A stretch of 64,000 bases of DNA, from NCBI RefSeq assembly GCF_009861525.1, contig NZ_WVHL01000006.1, forward strand, positions 1 through 64,000, written 5' to 3'. The translations under genes and the position numbers were made by a program. This DNA is from Pseudomonas sp. LD120 (lineage in GTDB: Bacteria; Pseudomonadota; Gammaproteobacteria; Pseudomonadales; Pseudomonadaceae). This document shows, piece by piece, positions 26,229 to 34,316 of the stretch. Positions within the stretch are counted from its first letter, which is position 1; each line of letters starts with the position of its first letter. Under the pieces are notes generated by a model. It was not told the origin of the DNA and ran no database searches. It saw only the letters and a list, made by a program, of their open reading frames with translations.

Positions 26229-27610
26229 TAATGTTTATCTCCGTTTTTTTCTTGAAGATGCAAACCACACAAAGCCACGACGATGTTTTCCATCACCGCG
26301 CTGCGCGATCCCTTGATCAAAATGGTGGTGTTTGGGTCTTGCTCAACGTCCAGAGCAGCAATCAGATCAGCCTGGCTGGCGAAGTGGCGCGCATGCTCGC
26401 CGAAGGCGGCGACGGCATGAGCCATCATCGGACCTACGGCATAGAGAGCCGAAACCTTGCCCGCAGCATATGCACCTACGTCGCGGTGCCCCTGCTCCGC
26501 CCACTCGCCTAGCTCGCCAATGTCTCCGAGCACCAGGACGGTGCGGCCGGAAAAGCCGGCGAGTATATCAACGGCGGCGCACATTGAGGTGGGGTTTGCG
26601 TTGTAAGTGTCGTCGATCACCCGCATGCCATTCCTCGCCAACTGCGCAACGGTACGCCCCTTGACCGGCTGCACTGCATTCAAGCCGGTAGCGATACCGA
26701 ACAGCGACACCCCCATGGCATGAGCGGCAGCTGCTGCGGCCAGGGCATTGGCGACGTTATGCTCACCCAACAGGTTCAGTTGCACTGCCTCGACGCCCTT
26801 CGGGCTGTGCACGTTGAAAGACGGGCAGCCGCGGACATCACGACTCATCTCAGAGGCATAGAAATCAGCAGCGCTGTTGCTCAGAGCGAAAGTCAACACT
26901 TGACGACCCGCAGCGCGGACCTTCCAGGTCTGGAAGGCCTTGTCGTCCAAGTTGAGGACTGCAATACCGGCACTGTCGAGCCCTTCGAGGATTTCCCCCT
27001 TGGCTTCGACGATTTTCTCCGGGCCTCCGAACTCACCGACGTGAGCGGTGCCGGCATTATTGATAATTGCCACGTGAGGCCGGGTCATGGCCACGGTGTA
27101 GGCAATCTCGCCGATGCGCGACGCCCCAAGCTCAATCACGGCGGCCGTGTGTTCAGGCGCCAGCTCCAACAGTGTCAGCGGCGCCCCCAAGTCATTATTC
27201 AGGTTTCCGCGGGTGGCCAGCACGGGACCACGGGTACGCAGAATGCTGGCAAGCATCTCCTTGACCGTGGTTTTACCGCTGGACCCGGTGACTGCTGCCA
27301 CCGGCCGAGTGAAGGCCCCGCGATTGAGTGCACCCAATTGCCCCAGGGCCAAACGGGTGTCCTTGACCAGCAATTGCGGCAATGTGCTGTCGGGCACTTC
27401 ACGCTCAACCAACGCCGCCACAGCACCTTTGGCCGCCACTTCATTCAAATAGTCGTGACCATCAAATCGCGGCCCGGTCAGGGCAATGAACAGTTGTCCA
27501 GCCTGGATCGCCCGACTGTCGATACTGACCCCCGTAAAACGAGCATCGCCCGCGATCAGGCGGGCGTCCAATGGGGCGGAAATCTCACTGAGCTTCAGGG
27601 CCTTAAACAT
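26228..27610 (-). CDS. murF: UDP-MurNAc-tripeptide--D-Ala-D-Ala ligase
   Basis: Completes the cytoplasmic pentapeptide precursor by adding D-Ala-D-Ala made by DdlB. It has 460 residues. The ATP loop is GSSGKTT at 109-115, and the Mur ligase core contains LGASRIGEIAYTVAMTRP and DDTYNANPTSM. It overlaps murE by 8 bases and mraY by one. Confidence 0.98.
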   Translation of the reverse strand: MFKALKLSEISAPLDARLIAGDARFTGVSIDSRAIQAGQLFIALTGPRFDGHDYLNEVAAKGAVAALVEREVPDSTLPQLLVKDTRLALGQLGALNRGAFTRPVAAVTGSSGKTTVKEMLASILRTRGPVLATRGNLNNDLGAPLTLLELAPEHTAAVIELGASRIGEIAYTVAMTRPHVAIINNAGTAHVGEFGGPEKIVEAKGEILEGLDSAGIAVLNLDDKAFQTWKVRAAGRQVLTFALSNSAADFYASEMSRDVRGCPSFNVHSPKGVEAVQLNLLGEHNVANALAAAAAAHAMGVSLFGIATGLNAVQPVKGRTVAQLARNGMRVIDDTYNANPTSMCAAVDILAGFSGRTVLVLGDIGELGEWAEQGHRDVGAYAAGKVSALYAVGPMMAHAVAAFGEHARHFASQADLIAALDVEQDPNTTILIKGSRSAVMENIVVALCGLHLQEKNGDKH

Positions 27611-29066
27611 GAGCCACCTCCCAGGCGCCCAAGGCAGCTTGAGCCTCTGTCAGATCAGAGAAGTCATGGCGCTGACCATTGATTTCCTGATAGTCCTCAT
27701 GCCCCTTGCCCGCCAGTACCACCACGTCATCAGCCGATGCACAAGCGATCAAGCGAGCGATGGCGAGACCGCGGCCGGCAACGAAGTCGACCTTGTCTGC
27801 AGCGTGAAAGCCGGCGCGAATATCATCAAAAATCTGTGCCGGGTCTTCGCCTCGCGGATTGTCATCAGTCACCAGCACCCCATCGGCCAGGCGCTCGACC
27901 ACTTCAGCCATCAACGGACGCTTACCGCGATCACGGTCGCCGCCGCAGCCAAACAGGCACAGCAGACGTCCCTTGGCGTGGGGCCGCAGAGCTAGCAGAA
28001 CCTTTTCCAGCGCATCCGGCGTGTGGGCGTAATCGACCACCACAAGAGGCTGATTACCGCCACCCAAACGCTGCATGCGTCCGGCTGGGCCTTCAAGCTT
28101 TGGCAGAACCGCGAGAATTTCATCCAGCGCGTACTCCAACCCGAGCAAAGCCCCCACGGCGGCCAGTACGTTGCTCAGGTTGAAAGGTCCAAGCAGGCGG
28201 CTGCGCAGATGATGCTCGCCCTGCGGCGTTACCAAGGTCGCGCGTACGCCATCGTCATCAAACCGCGCGTCACGGCAATACAAATAAGCAGCAGAGTCTT
28301 CCAGGCTATAGGTGATCAGCCGCGACTCTTGTTGGTCGGCCGCCAACTGCCTACCGAAGTCGTCATCGAGATTGATCACCCGGCAACGGAGGTCGGTCCA
28401 GTTGAAAAGTTTGGCCTTGGCCGCGCCATAGGCGTCCATGGTTCCGTGATAGTCCAGGTGATCACGGGACAGATTGGTCAGTACTGCCACATCAAACGCC
28501 AAAGCCGCGACACGCCCCTGATCCAGGCCATGGGATGAAACTTCCATAGCCACAGCCTTGGCGCCGGCGCTCTTCAGGTCAGCCAGGGTGGCCTGCACGG
28601 CAATAGGATTGGGCGTGGTGTGCAAGCCACTTTCCAGCGCGCCGTAAAACCCCGTACCCAGGGTACCCACCAGACCGCAACGCTGGCCGAGCAGATCAAG
28701 GGCTTGGGCCACCAGTTGGGTCACGCTGGTCTTACCATTGGTCCCGGTCACGCCCACCAGATTCAACTGACGACTGGGGTCACCGTAGAAGCGCCCCGCG
28801 ATATCCGAGAGCTGCGCTGCCAGCCCCTTGACCGGGATCAACGGCACATCGGTCAGCGGCAACACTGTCGCCCCGTCGACTTCATAGGCAACCGCCGCAG
28901 CCCCCCGTTGCAACGCATCGGCAATGTGCGCACGACCGTCGAACTTGGCACCGGGCACCGCCAGAAAAAGGTCTCCGGCGCGGACATGGCGACTGTCCAA
29001 GGTCAATTCCCGAATCAGCAGGTCACGTCCGGCGTGGGCAAAAATCTTGTTCAGGCTAAGAGACAT
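27603..29066 (-). CDS. murE: UDP-MurNAc-L-Ala-D-Glu--meso-DAP ligase
   Basis: Adds the third amino acid of the stem peptide. It has 487 residues. The ATP loop is GTNGKTS at 108-114. Near the C-terminal third DDNPRGEDP carries the DNPR motif that recognises meso-diaminopimelate, so this is the Gram-negative DAP-adding type rather than a lysine-adding one. It shares one base with ftsI and overlaps murF by 8. Confidence 0.99.
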   Translation of the reverse strand: MSLSLNKIFAHAGRDLLIRELTLDSRHVRAGDLFLAVPGAKFDGRAHIADALQRGAAAVAYEVDGATVLPLTDVPLIPVKGLAAQLSDIAGRFYGDPSRQLNLVGVTGTNGKTSVTQLVAQALDLLGQRCGLVGTLGTGFYGALESGLHTTPNPIAVQATLADLKSAGAKAVAMEVSSHGLDQGRVAALAFDVAVLTNLSRDHLDYHGTMDAYGAAKAKLFNWTDLRCRVINLDDDFGRQLAADQQESRLITYSLEDSAAYLYCRDARFDDDGVRATLVTPQGEHHLRSRLLGPFNLSNVLAAVGALLGLEYALDEILAVLPKLEGPAGRMQRLGGGNQPLVVVDYAHTPDALEKVLLALRPHAKGRLLCLFGCGGDRDRGKRPLMAEVVERLADGVLVTDDNPRGEDPAQIFDDIRAGFHAADKVDFVAGRGLAIARLIACASADDVVVLAGKGHEDYQEINGQRHDFSDLTEAQAALGAWEVAHV

Positions 29067-30805
29067 CAGCCGCGCCCTCCATTGGCTTGTACTGGGGTGC
29101 TGGGTGCCGCATTGGCCTGTTGCGTGGTCGGCAAGTTATCAGGGGTAACGTTCATCAGCCGCAGGGTGCCGGACATCACTTTGCTGAATACCGGAGCTGA
29201 AACCAGGCCGCCGAAATAACCGGCTTTACTGGGTTCGTCGATCACCACAACGATGGCGTAACGTGGATCACTCATCGGGCCGAAACCGGCAAACAGTGAA
29301 CGATAGGAATTCTCGGCGTAGCCCTTGACGCCCGTCGAGGTTTTACGCGCCGTACCACTCTTGCCCGCCACGTGATAAGCCGGCACCTTGGCCCGGAACA
29401 CACCACGCGGCGCTTCGATCACTTGTTGGAGCATGCCCTGCATGGTCTTGGCGACACTTTCCGGGATCACTTGAGTGGTCTGTGGCGGTTTGTCGGATTT
29501 GATCAGCGTCAACGGAGCAATACGCCCGTTATTGGCCAATGCGGAGAATGCATGCACCAACTGGATAGCCGTGACGGAAAGACCGTACCCGTAAGACAGC
29601 GTCGCGGTTTCAGCCTTGCGCCACTCACGGTGGTTGGGCAAGTTACCGACCCGCTCCCCGGGGAAGCCAAGGCCAGTGTCTTGACCCAAACCGATTTTTT
29701 GCGCCAACCGGAAAATGGTCTCGCCCCCAATATCGAAGGCGATCTTACTCATGCCGACGTTACTGGAATTGATCAGAATTCCGGTCAAGTCGAGCACCGG
29801 ACCTTCGCTCCTGGAAACATCGCGAATCGTGTATTTACCCAACTGCAAGGTGCCAGGATAGACCTCGACGGTATCGCCGGGCTTCCAGCGCCCCGTTTCC
29901 AGCGCGGCACTCATCGAGATCGCCTTCATGGTCGAGCCAGGCTCGAACACATCGATCATCGCGCGGTTACGCATCATCGCCGGCCGCAGGTTACGGCGGT
30001 TGTTCGGGTTATAAGTCGGCTGATTGACCATAGCCAGAATCTCACCGGTCTTCACATCCATGATCACCAGGCTGCCCGCTTTCGCGCCGTTTTCGACAAT
30101 GGCGTTGCGCAACTCACGATTGGCCAGATACTGCAGGCGCAAATCGATGGATAACGCCAAAGGCTTGCCAGCCTTGGCGTTCTTGGTGACCTGGACATCC
30201 TTGATCAATCTTCCGCGCCGGTCCTTGATGACCTGGCGCTTGCCAGGAACACCGGCAAGCCATTCATCGTAAGCCAGCTCGATCCCTTCGCGGCCGCGAT
30301 CATCGATGTCGGTAAAGCCCACCATATGTGCGGTCACTTCCCCAGCGGGGTAGAAACGCCGGAACTCTTCGATGCCATAGACACCCGGAACCTTGAGATC
30401 GAGCACGGCTTGGCCCTGTTCTGGCGTCAGACCTCGAACCAGGTAAATGAATTCTTTGTTGGCTTGGGCCTCAAGACGCTTGGCCAAGGCTTTCGGGTCT
30501 TGCCCCAACGCTACCGCCAGCGCTGGCCAACGATCCTTGGATTGCTGCATTTCCTTGGCATTGGCCCACAAAGTGGTGACGGGCGTACTCACCGCAAGGG
30601 GCTCGCCATTACGGTCGGTGATCAGCCCACGGTGCGCCGGAATGGGAATATGTCGAACACTGCGCGCATCGCCCTGGCCTTTGAGGAAGTCACGATCGAC
30701 CACCTGCAGATCGATGATGCGCCAAGCAATTGCCGACACCATGATACCCAGCAAACACAGGACCAGACGAAACCGCCAAGGATAGAGCGCGCCTTCAAGT
30801 TTCAT
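29066..30805 (-). CDS. ftsI: Septal peptidoglycan transpeptidase FtsI (PBP3)
   Basis: Class B penicillin-binding protein that crosslinks septal peptidoglycan and is partnered with FtsW. It has 579 residues. One N-terminal membrane helix (about 12-32) is followed by a pedestal domain (GLITDRNGEPLAVS) and the transpeptidase domain. The active-site triad of motifs is complete: STMK at 291-294 with nucleophile Ser291, SSN at 346-348 and KSGT at 481-484. It overlaps ftsL by 4 bases. Confidence 0.99.
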   Translation of the reverse strand: MKLEGALYPWRFRLVLCLLGIMVSAIAWRIIDLQVVDRDFLKGQGDARSVRHIPIPAHRGLITDRNGEPLAVSTPVTTLWANAKEMQQSKDRWPALAVALGQDPKALAKRLEAQANKEFIYLVRGLTPEQGQAVLDLKVPGVYGIEEFRRFYPAGEVTAHMVGFTDIDDRGREGIELAYDEWLAGVPGKRQVIKDRRGRLIKDVQVTKNAKAGKPLALSIDLRLQYLANRELRNAIVENGAKAGSLVIMDVKTGEILAMVNQPTYNPNNRRNLRPAMMRNRAMIDVFEPGSTMKAISMSAALETGRWKPGDTVEVYPGTLQLGKYTIRDVSRSEGPVLDLTGILINSSNVGMSKIAFDIGGETIFRLAQKIGLGQDTGLGFPGERVGNLPNHREWRKAETATLSYGYGLSVTAIQLVHAFSALANNGRIAPLTLIKSDKPPQTTQVIPESVAKTMQGMLQQVIEAPRGVFRAKVPAYHVAGKSGTARKTSTGVKGYAENSYRSLFAGFGPMSDPRYAIVVVIDEPSKAGYFGGLVSAPVFSKVMSGTLRLMNVTPDNLPTTQQANAAPSTPVQANGGRG

Positions 30806-31095
30806 GGCGCCACCATTTGAACGTCAGCTGCGCCAGGGATGTGCATCTTCAACTGTTCGGTGGCCAGGACTTCGATCCGGCTGTGGGCGGTCCAGGTGCT
30901 TTGCTCAAGAATCAAACGCCCCCACTCGGCCTGGGCCTTGTCACGCACACTCAACTCGCCATATAGCGTATTGAGTAGCTGGCGGTTCCAGTGGGCGCTA
31001 TAAGACACCGCAATCGCGGAGACTAGAACACCTATAAACAGCAGAAGCATGAAAAAGCTTCCGCCTGGGAGTGGCTTGGCGAAAAGCTTGCTCAC
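30802..31095 (-). CDS. ftsL: Cell division protein FtsL
   Basis: Small bitopic divisome protein, 97 residues. A short cytoplasmic tail precedes one membrane helix (about 12-34, GSFFMLLLFIGVLVSAIAVS), then a periplasmic coiled-coil region (RDKAQAEWGRLILEQSTW). It forms the FtsQLB subcomplex that activates FtsWI. It overlaps rsmH and ftsI by 4 bases each. Confidence 0.96.
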   Translation of the reverse strand: MSKLFAKPLPGGSFFMLLLFIGVLVSAIAVSYSAHWNRQLLNTLYGELSVRDKAQAEWGRLILEQSTWTAHSRIEVLATEQLKMHIPGAADVQMVAP

Positions 31096-32039
31096 CGAAG
31101 CTTCTCCGCAACCCGCATGACGGCACTACGAGCACGAGGATTGGCTTTGAGTTCGGCCTCGGAGGCGAACTGCGCTTTGCCATGGATCTTGATTTTCGGC
31201 ACAAAGGCCTCAAAACGTACTGGCAAGTTGCGTGGCAGGTTGTCAGATTCACCCTTAACCAAACGTCGCATAAACAGTTTGACGATCCGATCTTCCAACG
31301 AGTGGAAGCTGATCACCACCAGACGCCCCCCCACCTCCAGGGACTCCAAGGCAGCCTCGAGACCCGCCTCAAGATCGCCCAGTTCGTTGTTCACATGAAT
31401 ACGCAACCCCTGAAAAGCCCGGGTGGCCGGATTCTTGCCCTTTTCCCAGGCTGGGTTCGCAACTTTCAAGACCTCTGCCAGATCGGCGGTACGCTCGAAA
31501 GGCTGGATTTCGCGGCGCTCAACCACCGCCCGAGCCATGCGTCCCGAGAAGCGCTCTTCCCCGTACTCTTTGAACACGCGAGCGATCTCTTCCACTGGCG
31601 CGGTCGCAATGAACTGCGCGGCACTGATGCCACGAGTCGGGTCCATACGCATGTCGAGCGGACCATCATTGAGAAAGCTGAAGCCTCGCTCAGGATCATC
31701 CAACTGAGGCGAGGAAACACCCAGATCCAACAAAACACCACTGACCTTACCCGCCAATCCGCGTTCAGCCACCTCAGACCCCAGCTCGGCAAAACTGCGC
31801 TGCACAACGACAAAGCGGCCGTCTTCGGCCGCTAGCGCTTGCCCTGTGGCAATCGCTTGGGGGTCCTTATCAAACCCCAAAAGTCGGCCGCCCGGCCCAA
31901 GCTTGCTAAGAATCAGCCGGCTATGCCCGCCACGACCAAAGGTGCCATCTAGATAGCAACCATCAGGGCGCACAGCGAGAGCCTCGACGGCTTCGTCAAG
32001 CAGTACGGTGATGTGGTTAAAGCCGCTATCGATAGTCAC
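31092..32039 (-). CDS. rsmH: 16S rRNA m4C1402 methyltransferase RsmH
   Basis: SAM-dependent N4-methyltransferase for C1402 of 16S rRNA. It has 315 residues. The N-terminal HITVLLDEAVEAL and the SAM loop DGTFGRGGHS are clear, followed by DLGVSSPQLDDPERGFSF and the C-terminal VISFHSLEDRIVK. RsmI, the 2'-O methyltransferase for the same nucleotide, is encoded about 1.2 kb away. It overlaps mraZ by 4 bases. Confidence 0.98.
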   Translation of the reverse strand: MTIDSGFNHITVLLDEAVEALAVRPDGCYLDGTFGRGGHSRLILSKLGPGGRLLGFDKDPQAIATGQALAAEDGRFVVVQRSFAELGSEVAERGLAGKVSGVLLDLGVSSPQLDDPERGFSFLNDGPLDMRMDPTRGISAAQFIATAPVEEIARVFKEYGEERFSGRMARAVVERREIQPFERTADLAEVLKVANPAWEKGKNPATRAFQGLRIHVNNELGDLEAGLEAALESLEVGGRLVVISFHSLEDRIVKLFMRRLVKGESDNLPRNLPVRFEAFVPKIKIHGKAQFASEAELKANPRARSAVMRVAEKLR

Positions 32040-32491
32040 AGGATCAAATCACGCAGTTCATCAGGCATCGCGCCCGGTTGTTGAATAGCCGCCAGGTCTG
32101 CTGCGGAAACAGCATTCCAGGCATCCTCGTCCCACAATTGGAACTTGTTCAGTTGGCCCACCAGCATTGCGCGCTTATCCAACTTGGCATATTCGCGCAG
32201 GCGCGGCGGCACCAGAAAACGACCACTGCCGTCAAGCTCAAGGTCGACAGCATTACCAATCAGCAGACGCTGCAAACGACGGTTCTCTTCACGAAGCGAA
32301 GGCAGTGCGCGCAGTTTGGTTTCTATAAGCTCCCACTCATCAAGCGGGTAAACACACAAACAAGGATCAACGGCATCGATTGTGACGATTAACTGACCGG
32401 AACTTCGCGAAACAAGCTCGTCACGATACCGGCTCGGCATGGCGAGACGGCCTTTTGCATCGAGACTGATAGCGTTAGCTCCGCGAAACAC
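32036..32491 (-). CDS. mraZ: Transcriptional regulator MraZ
   Basis: First gene of the division cluster. It encodes a 151-residue AbrB/SpoVT-fold DNA-binding protein with two swapped-hairpin repeats (residues about 5-50 and 78-122; N-terminal MFRGANAISLDAKGRLAMPS). MraZ of E. coli represses its own operon by binding direct repeats at the promoter, and matching repeats lie upstream here. Confidence 0.97.
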   Translation of the reverse strand: MFRGANAISLDAKGRLAMPSRYRDELVSRSSGQLIVTIDAVDPCLCVYPLDEWELIETKLRALPSLREENRRLQRLLIGNAVDLELDGSGRFLVPPRLREYAKLDKRAMLVGQLNKFQLWDEDAWNAVSAADLAAIQQPGAMPDELRDLIL

Positions 32492-32532
32492 GTCAGCGTT
32501 TCTCCAAATTTTAGCGTTCTGCGCTCAAAAAA

Positions 32533-32559
32533 CCCACTTCATGCCACTTTCCGCCACTT
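32533..32559. promoter_or_regulatory. Three 10-bp direct repeats, probable MraZ operator
   Basis: On the minus strand AAGTGGC, AAGTGGC and AAGTGGG recur with exactly 10-base spacing, immediately downstream of the predicted -10. MraZ is known to bind GTGGG-type repeats with the same period, so this is a likely autorepression site. Confidence 0.75.
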
Positions 32560-32565
32560 GCGCAC

Positions 32566-32595
32566 ACTATAGGAATGCGCCCACACCACCGTCAA
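32566..32595 (-). promoter_or_regulatory. Sigma-70 promoter of the dcw cluster (Pmra)
   Basis: On the minus strand TTGACG (32595-32590), an 18-base spacer and TATAGT (32571-32566). The predicted start near 32559 gives a leader of about 70 bases before mraZ. Confidence 0.8.
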
Positions 32596-32761
32596 GGCGC
32601 GCAGCGACGGAAAAGCCTTATAGAACGGAGATTTAGGACACTTATAGGAGGGATAACAAGAATTCGGGAGGCATTTTCGAGCATCAACTTCTCACAGCTC
32701 AATCAGCTACTGCGCAAAGTTAAAGTGATTTATTAAGAGTAAGATTTTTTCGATATTACAA

Positions 32762-32789
32762 AAACGCTTCTGCTATTGAATCAAGCAGG
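32762..32789 (-). terminator. Weak hairpin after rnpB
   Basis: On the minus strand CTGCT/AGCAG with a 9-base loop, then AAGCGTTTTTG. The stem is only 5 bp, so it is a tentative terminator for RNase P RNA. Confidence 0.35.
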
Positions 32790-32799
32790 GAGGGAAAGG

Positions 32800-33155
32800 T
32801 GGAGAGTCGATCTGTAAGCCGGGTTCTGTCGAGGACAGTCATTCCTCTACGATGGCCATCACTGGACATCTTTAGCAACCTACCCGGTTCCAGCGCGGGC
32901 CACGCCTTGGAACCCTATTTGGTCTTGCTCCGAGTGGGGTTTACCTAGCCACGAACTGTTACCAGACGTGCGGTGCGCTCTTACCGCACCTTTTCACCCT
33001 TACCGGCACCGAAGTGCTTAGGCGGTTATTTTCTGTGGCACTTTCCGTAGGCTCGCGCCTCCCAGGCATTACCTGGCACTCCGCCCTATGGAGCCCGGAC
33101 TTTCCTCCCCCCTCTAATTTTCATAGAGGGCAGCGACTGTCCAATCGACTCTCCG
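32800..33155 (-). ncRNA. rnpB: RNase P RNA (type A)
   Basis: Catalytic RNA that trims 5' leaders from tRNA precursors. Read on the minus strand, it has the conserved segments GAGGAAAGTCCGGGCTCC near the 5' end and ACAGAACCCGGCTTACAGAT near the 3' end. Its terminal sequences AGAGTCGAT and ATCGACTCT pair to close helix P1. The length of about 355 bases fits type A. The ends are placed from the P1 helix and the promoter and may be off by a few bases. Confidence 0.95.
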
Positions 33156-33161
33156 CCGCGC

Positions 33162-33190
33162 AGATTAACGGCAGAGCCACCTAAGAACAA
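33162..33190 (-). promoter_or_regulatory. Sigma-70 promoter of rnpB
   Basis: On the minus strand TTGTTC, a 17-base spacer, then TAATCT. The predicted start falls at about 33155, just before the P1 helix. Confidence 0.75.
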
Positions 33191-33224
33191 GCGCTAAAAG
33201 CCTTTGGCCACCCTGCCACGCCAT

Positions 33225-34097
33225 TTATTGTTCTTTCTGTTTACCCAGAGCTACCTGATAGAGCACATTCTTGCGCTCGCCAGTGATTTCAGCCGCCAAC
33301 GCCGCAGCCCGCTTAAGCGGCATTTCCTTGAGCAGCAAATCAAGAATCCGCATCGACTCACTGCTGATCACATCATCGCTTTCCGGCGCAGTCCAGCCCG
33401 CCACCAGCACGACACACTCACCTCTCTGCTGATTGCTATCGGACTCGACGAAATGACGCAATTGAGCAAGCGGCAAGCCCTTGAGCGTTTCAAAGGTTTT
33501 GGTCAATTCGCGGGCCAACAACGCCGGCCGCTCACCACCAAACACCGACTCCATGTCTTGCAGACATTCAAGAATACGGTGTGGCGCCTCATAGAAAATC
33601 AGCGTACGTGACTCTTCCTTCACCAACTCCAAGCGCGCCCGCCGCCCCACAGCCTTGGCCGGCAAAAAACCCTCGAAGATAAAACGATCCGATGGCAGAC
33701 CCGCCGCCGACAACGCCGCAATTAATGCACACGCCCCCGGCACAGGAACCACATTGATACCCGCCGCCCGCGCCTGACGCACCAAGTGATAACCCGGATC
33801 AGAAATCAACGGCGTTCCAGCATCGGAAATCAAAGCGACATCATCGCCCGCCAACAAACGAGTAATAAAACGACTGCCCTCATCGCGCTCGTTATGCTCG
33901 TGACAAGCGGCCAAAGGCGTGGAGATACCAAAGTGCTGCATCAGACGCTGTGAGTGACGCGTGTCTTCAGCCGCAATCAAAGACACCTCGCGCAACAACC
34001 TCAGAGCCCTAGCACTGATGTCGTCCAGGTTGCCGATGGGCGTCGCCACCACATAAAGCGAGCCAGCAGCAGAATTCAAAGGACCTGGAGCAGTCAA
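33225..34097 (-). CDS. rsmI: 16S rRNA 2'-O-methyltransferase RsmI
   Basis: SAM-dependent methyltransferase that 2'-O-methylates C1402 of 16S rRNA. About 290 residues. The N-terminal GSLYVVATPIGNLDDISARA and AEDTRHSQRLMQHFGI and the central SDAGTPLISDPGYHLV are typical of the family. The start is uncertain: TTG at 34097 has AGAGG eight bases before it and gives the usual length, while GTG at 34106 is an alternative. The ATG far upstream would add about 39 unlikely residues. Divergent from lpoA. Confidence 0.93.
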   Translation of the reverse strand: MTAPGPLNSAAGSLYVVATPIGNLDDISARALRLLREVSLIAAEDTRHSQRLMQHFGISTPLAACHEHNERDEGSRFITRLLAGDDVALISDAGTPLISDPGYHLVRQARAAGINVVPVPGACALIAALSAAGLPSDRFIFEGFLPAKAVGRRARLELVKEESRTLIFYEAPHRILECLQDMESVFGGERPALLARELTKTFETLKGLPLAQLRHFVESDSNQQRGECVVLVAGWTAPESDDVISSESMRILDLLLKEMPLKRAAALAAEITGERKNVLYQVALGKQKEQ

Positions 34098-34316
34098 AGC
34101 ACACACCTCTTGATCGGCAAAAGCGCCATTGTAGCGCGTTGACGCCGCCTCAAAAGCTCCGGCGACAAGCCGACACCTGCGCCGTATTGCGACGCTTACG
34201 CCACGCAACAACATTTACACCCGCTAAATAGATGGTTTATCACCAGTAACATCGCGTCCCGGCCAGCGCTTGGGTACAATTCGCCGCTCATTTGATCGAG
34301 TATCGGGAACACTTAC

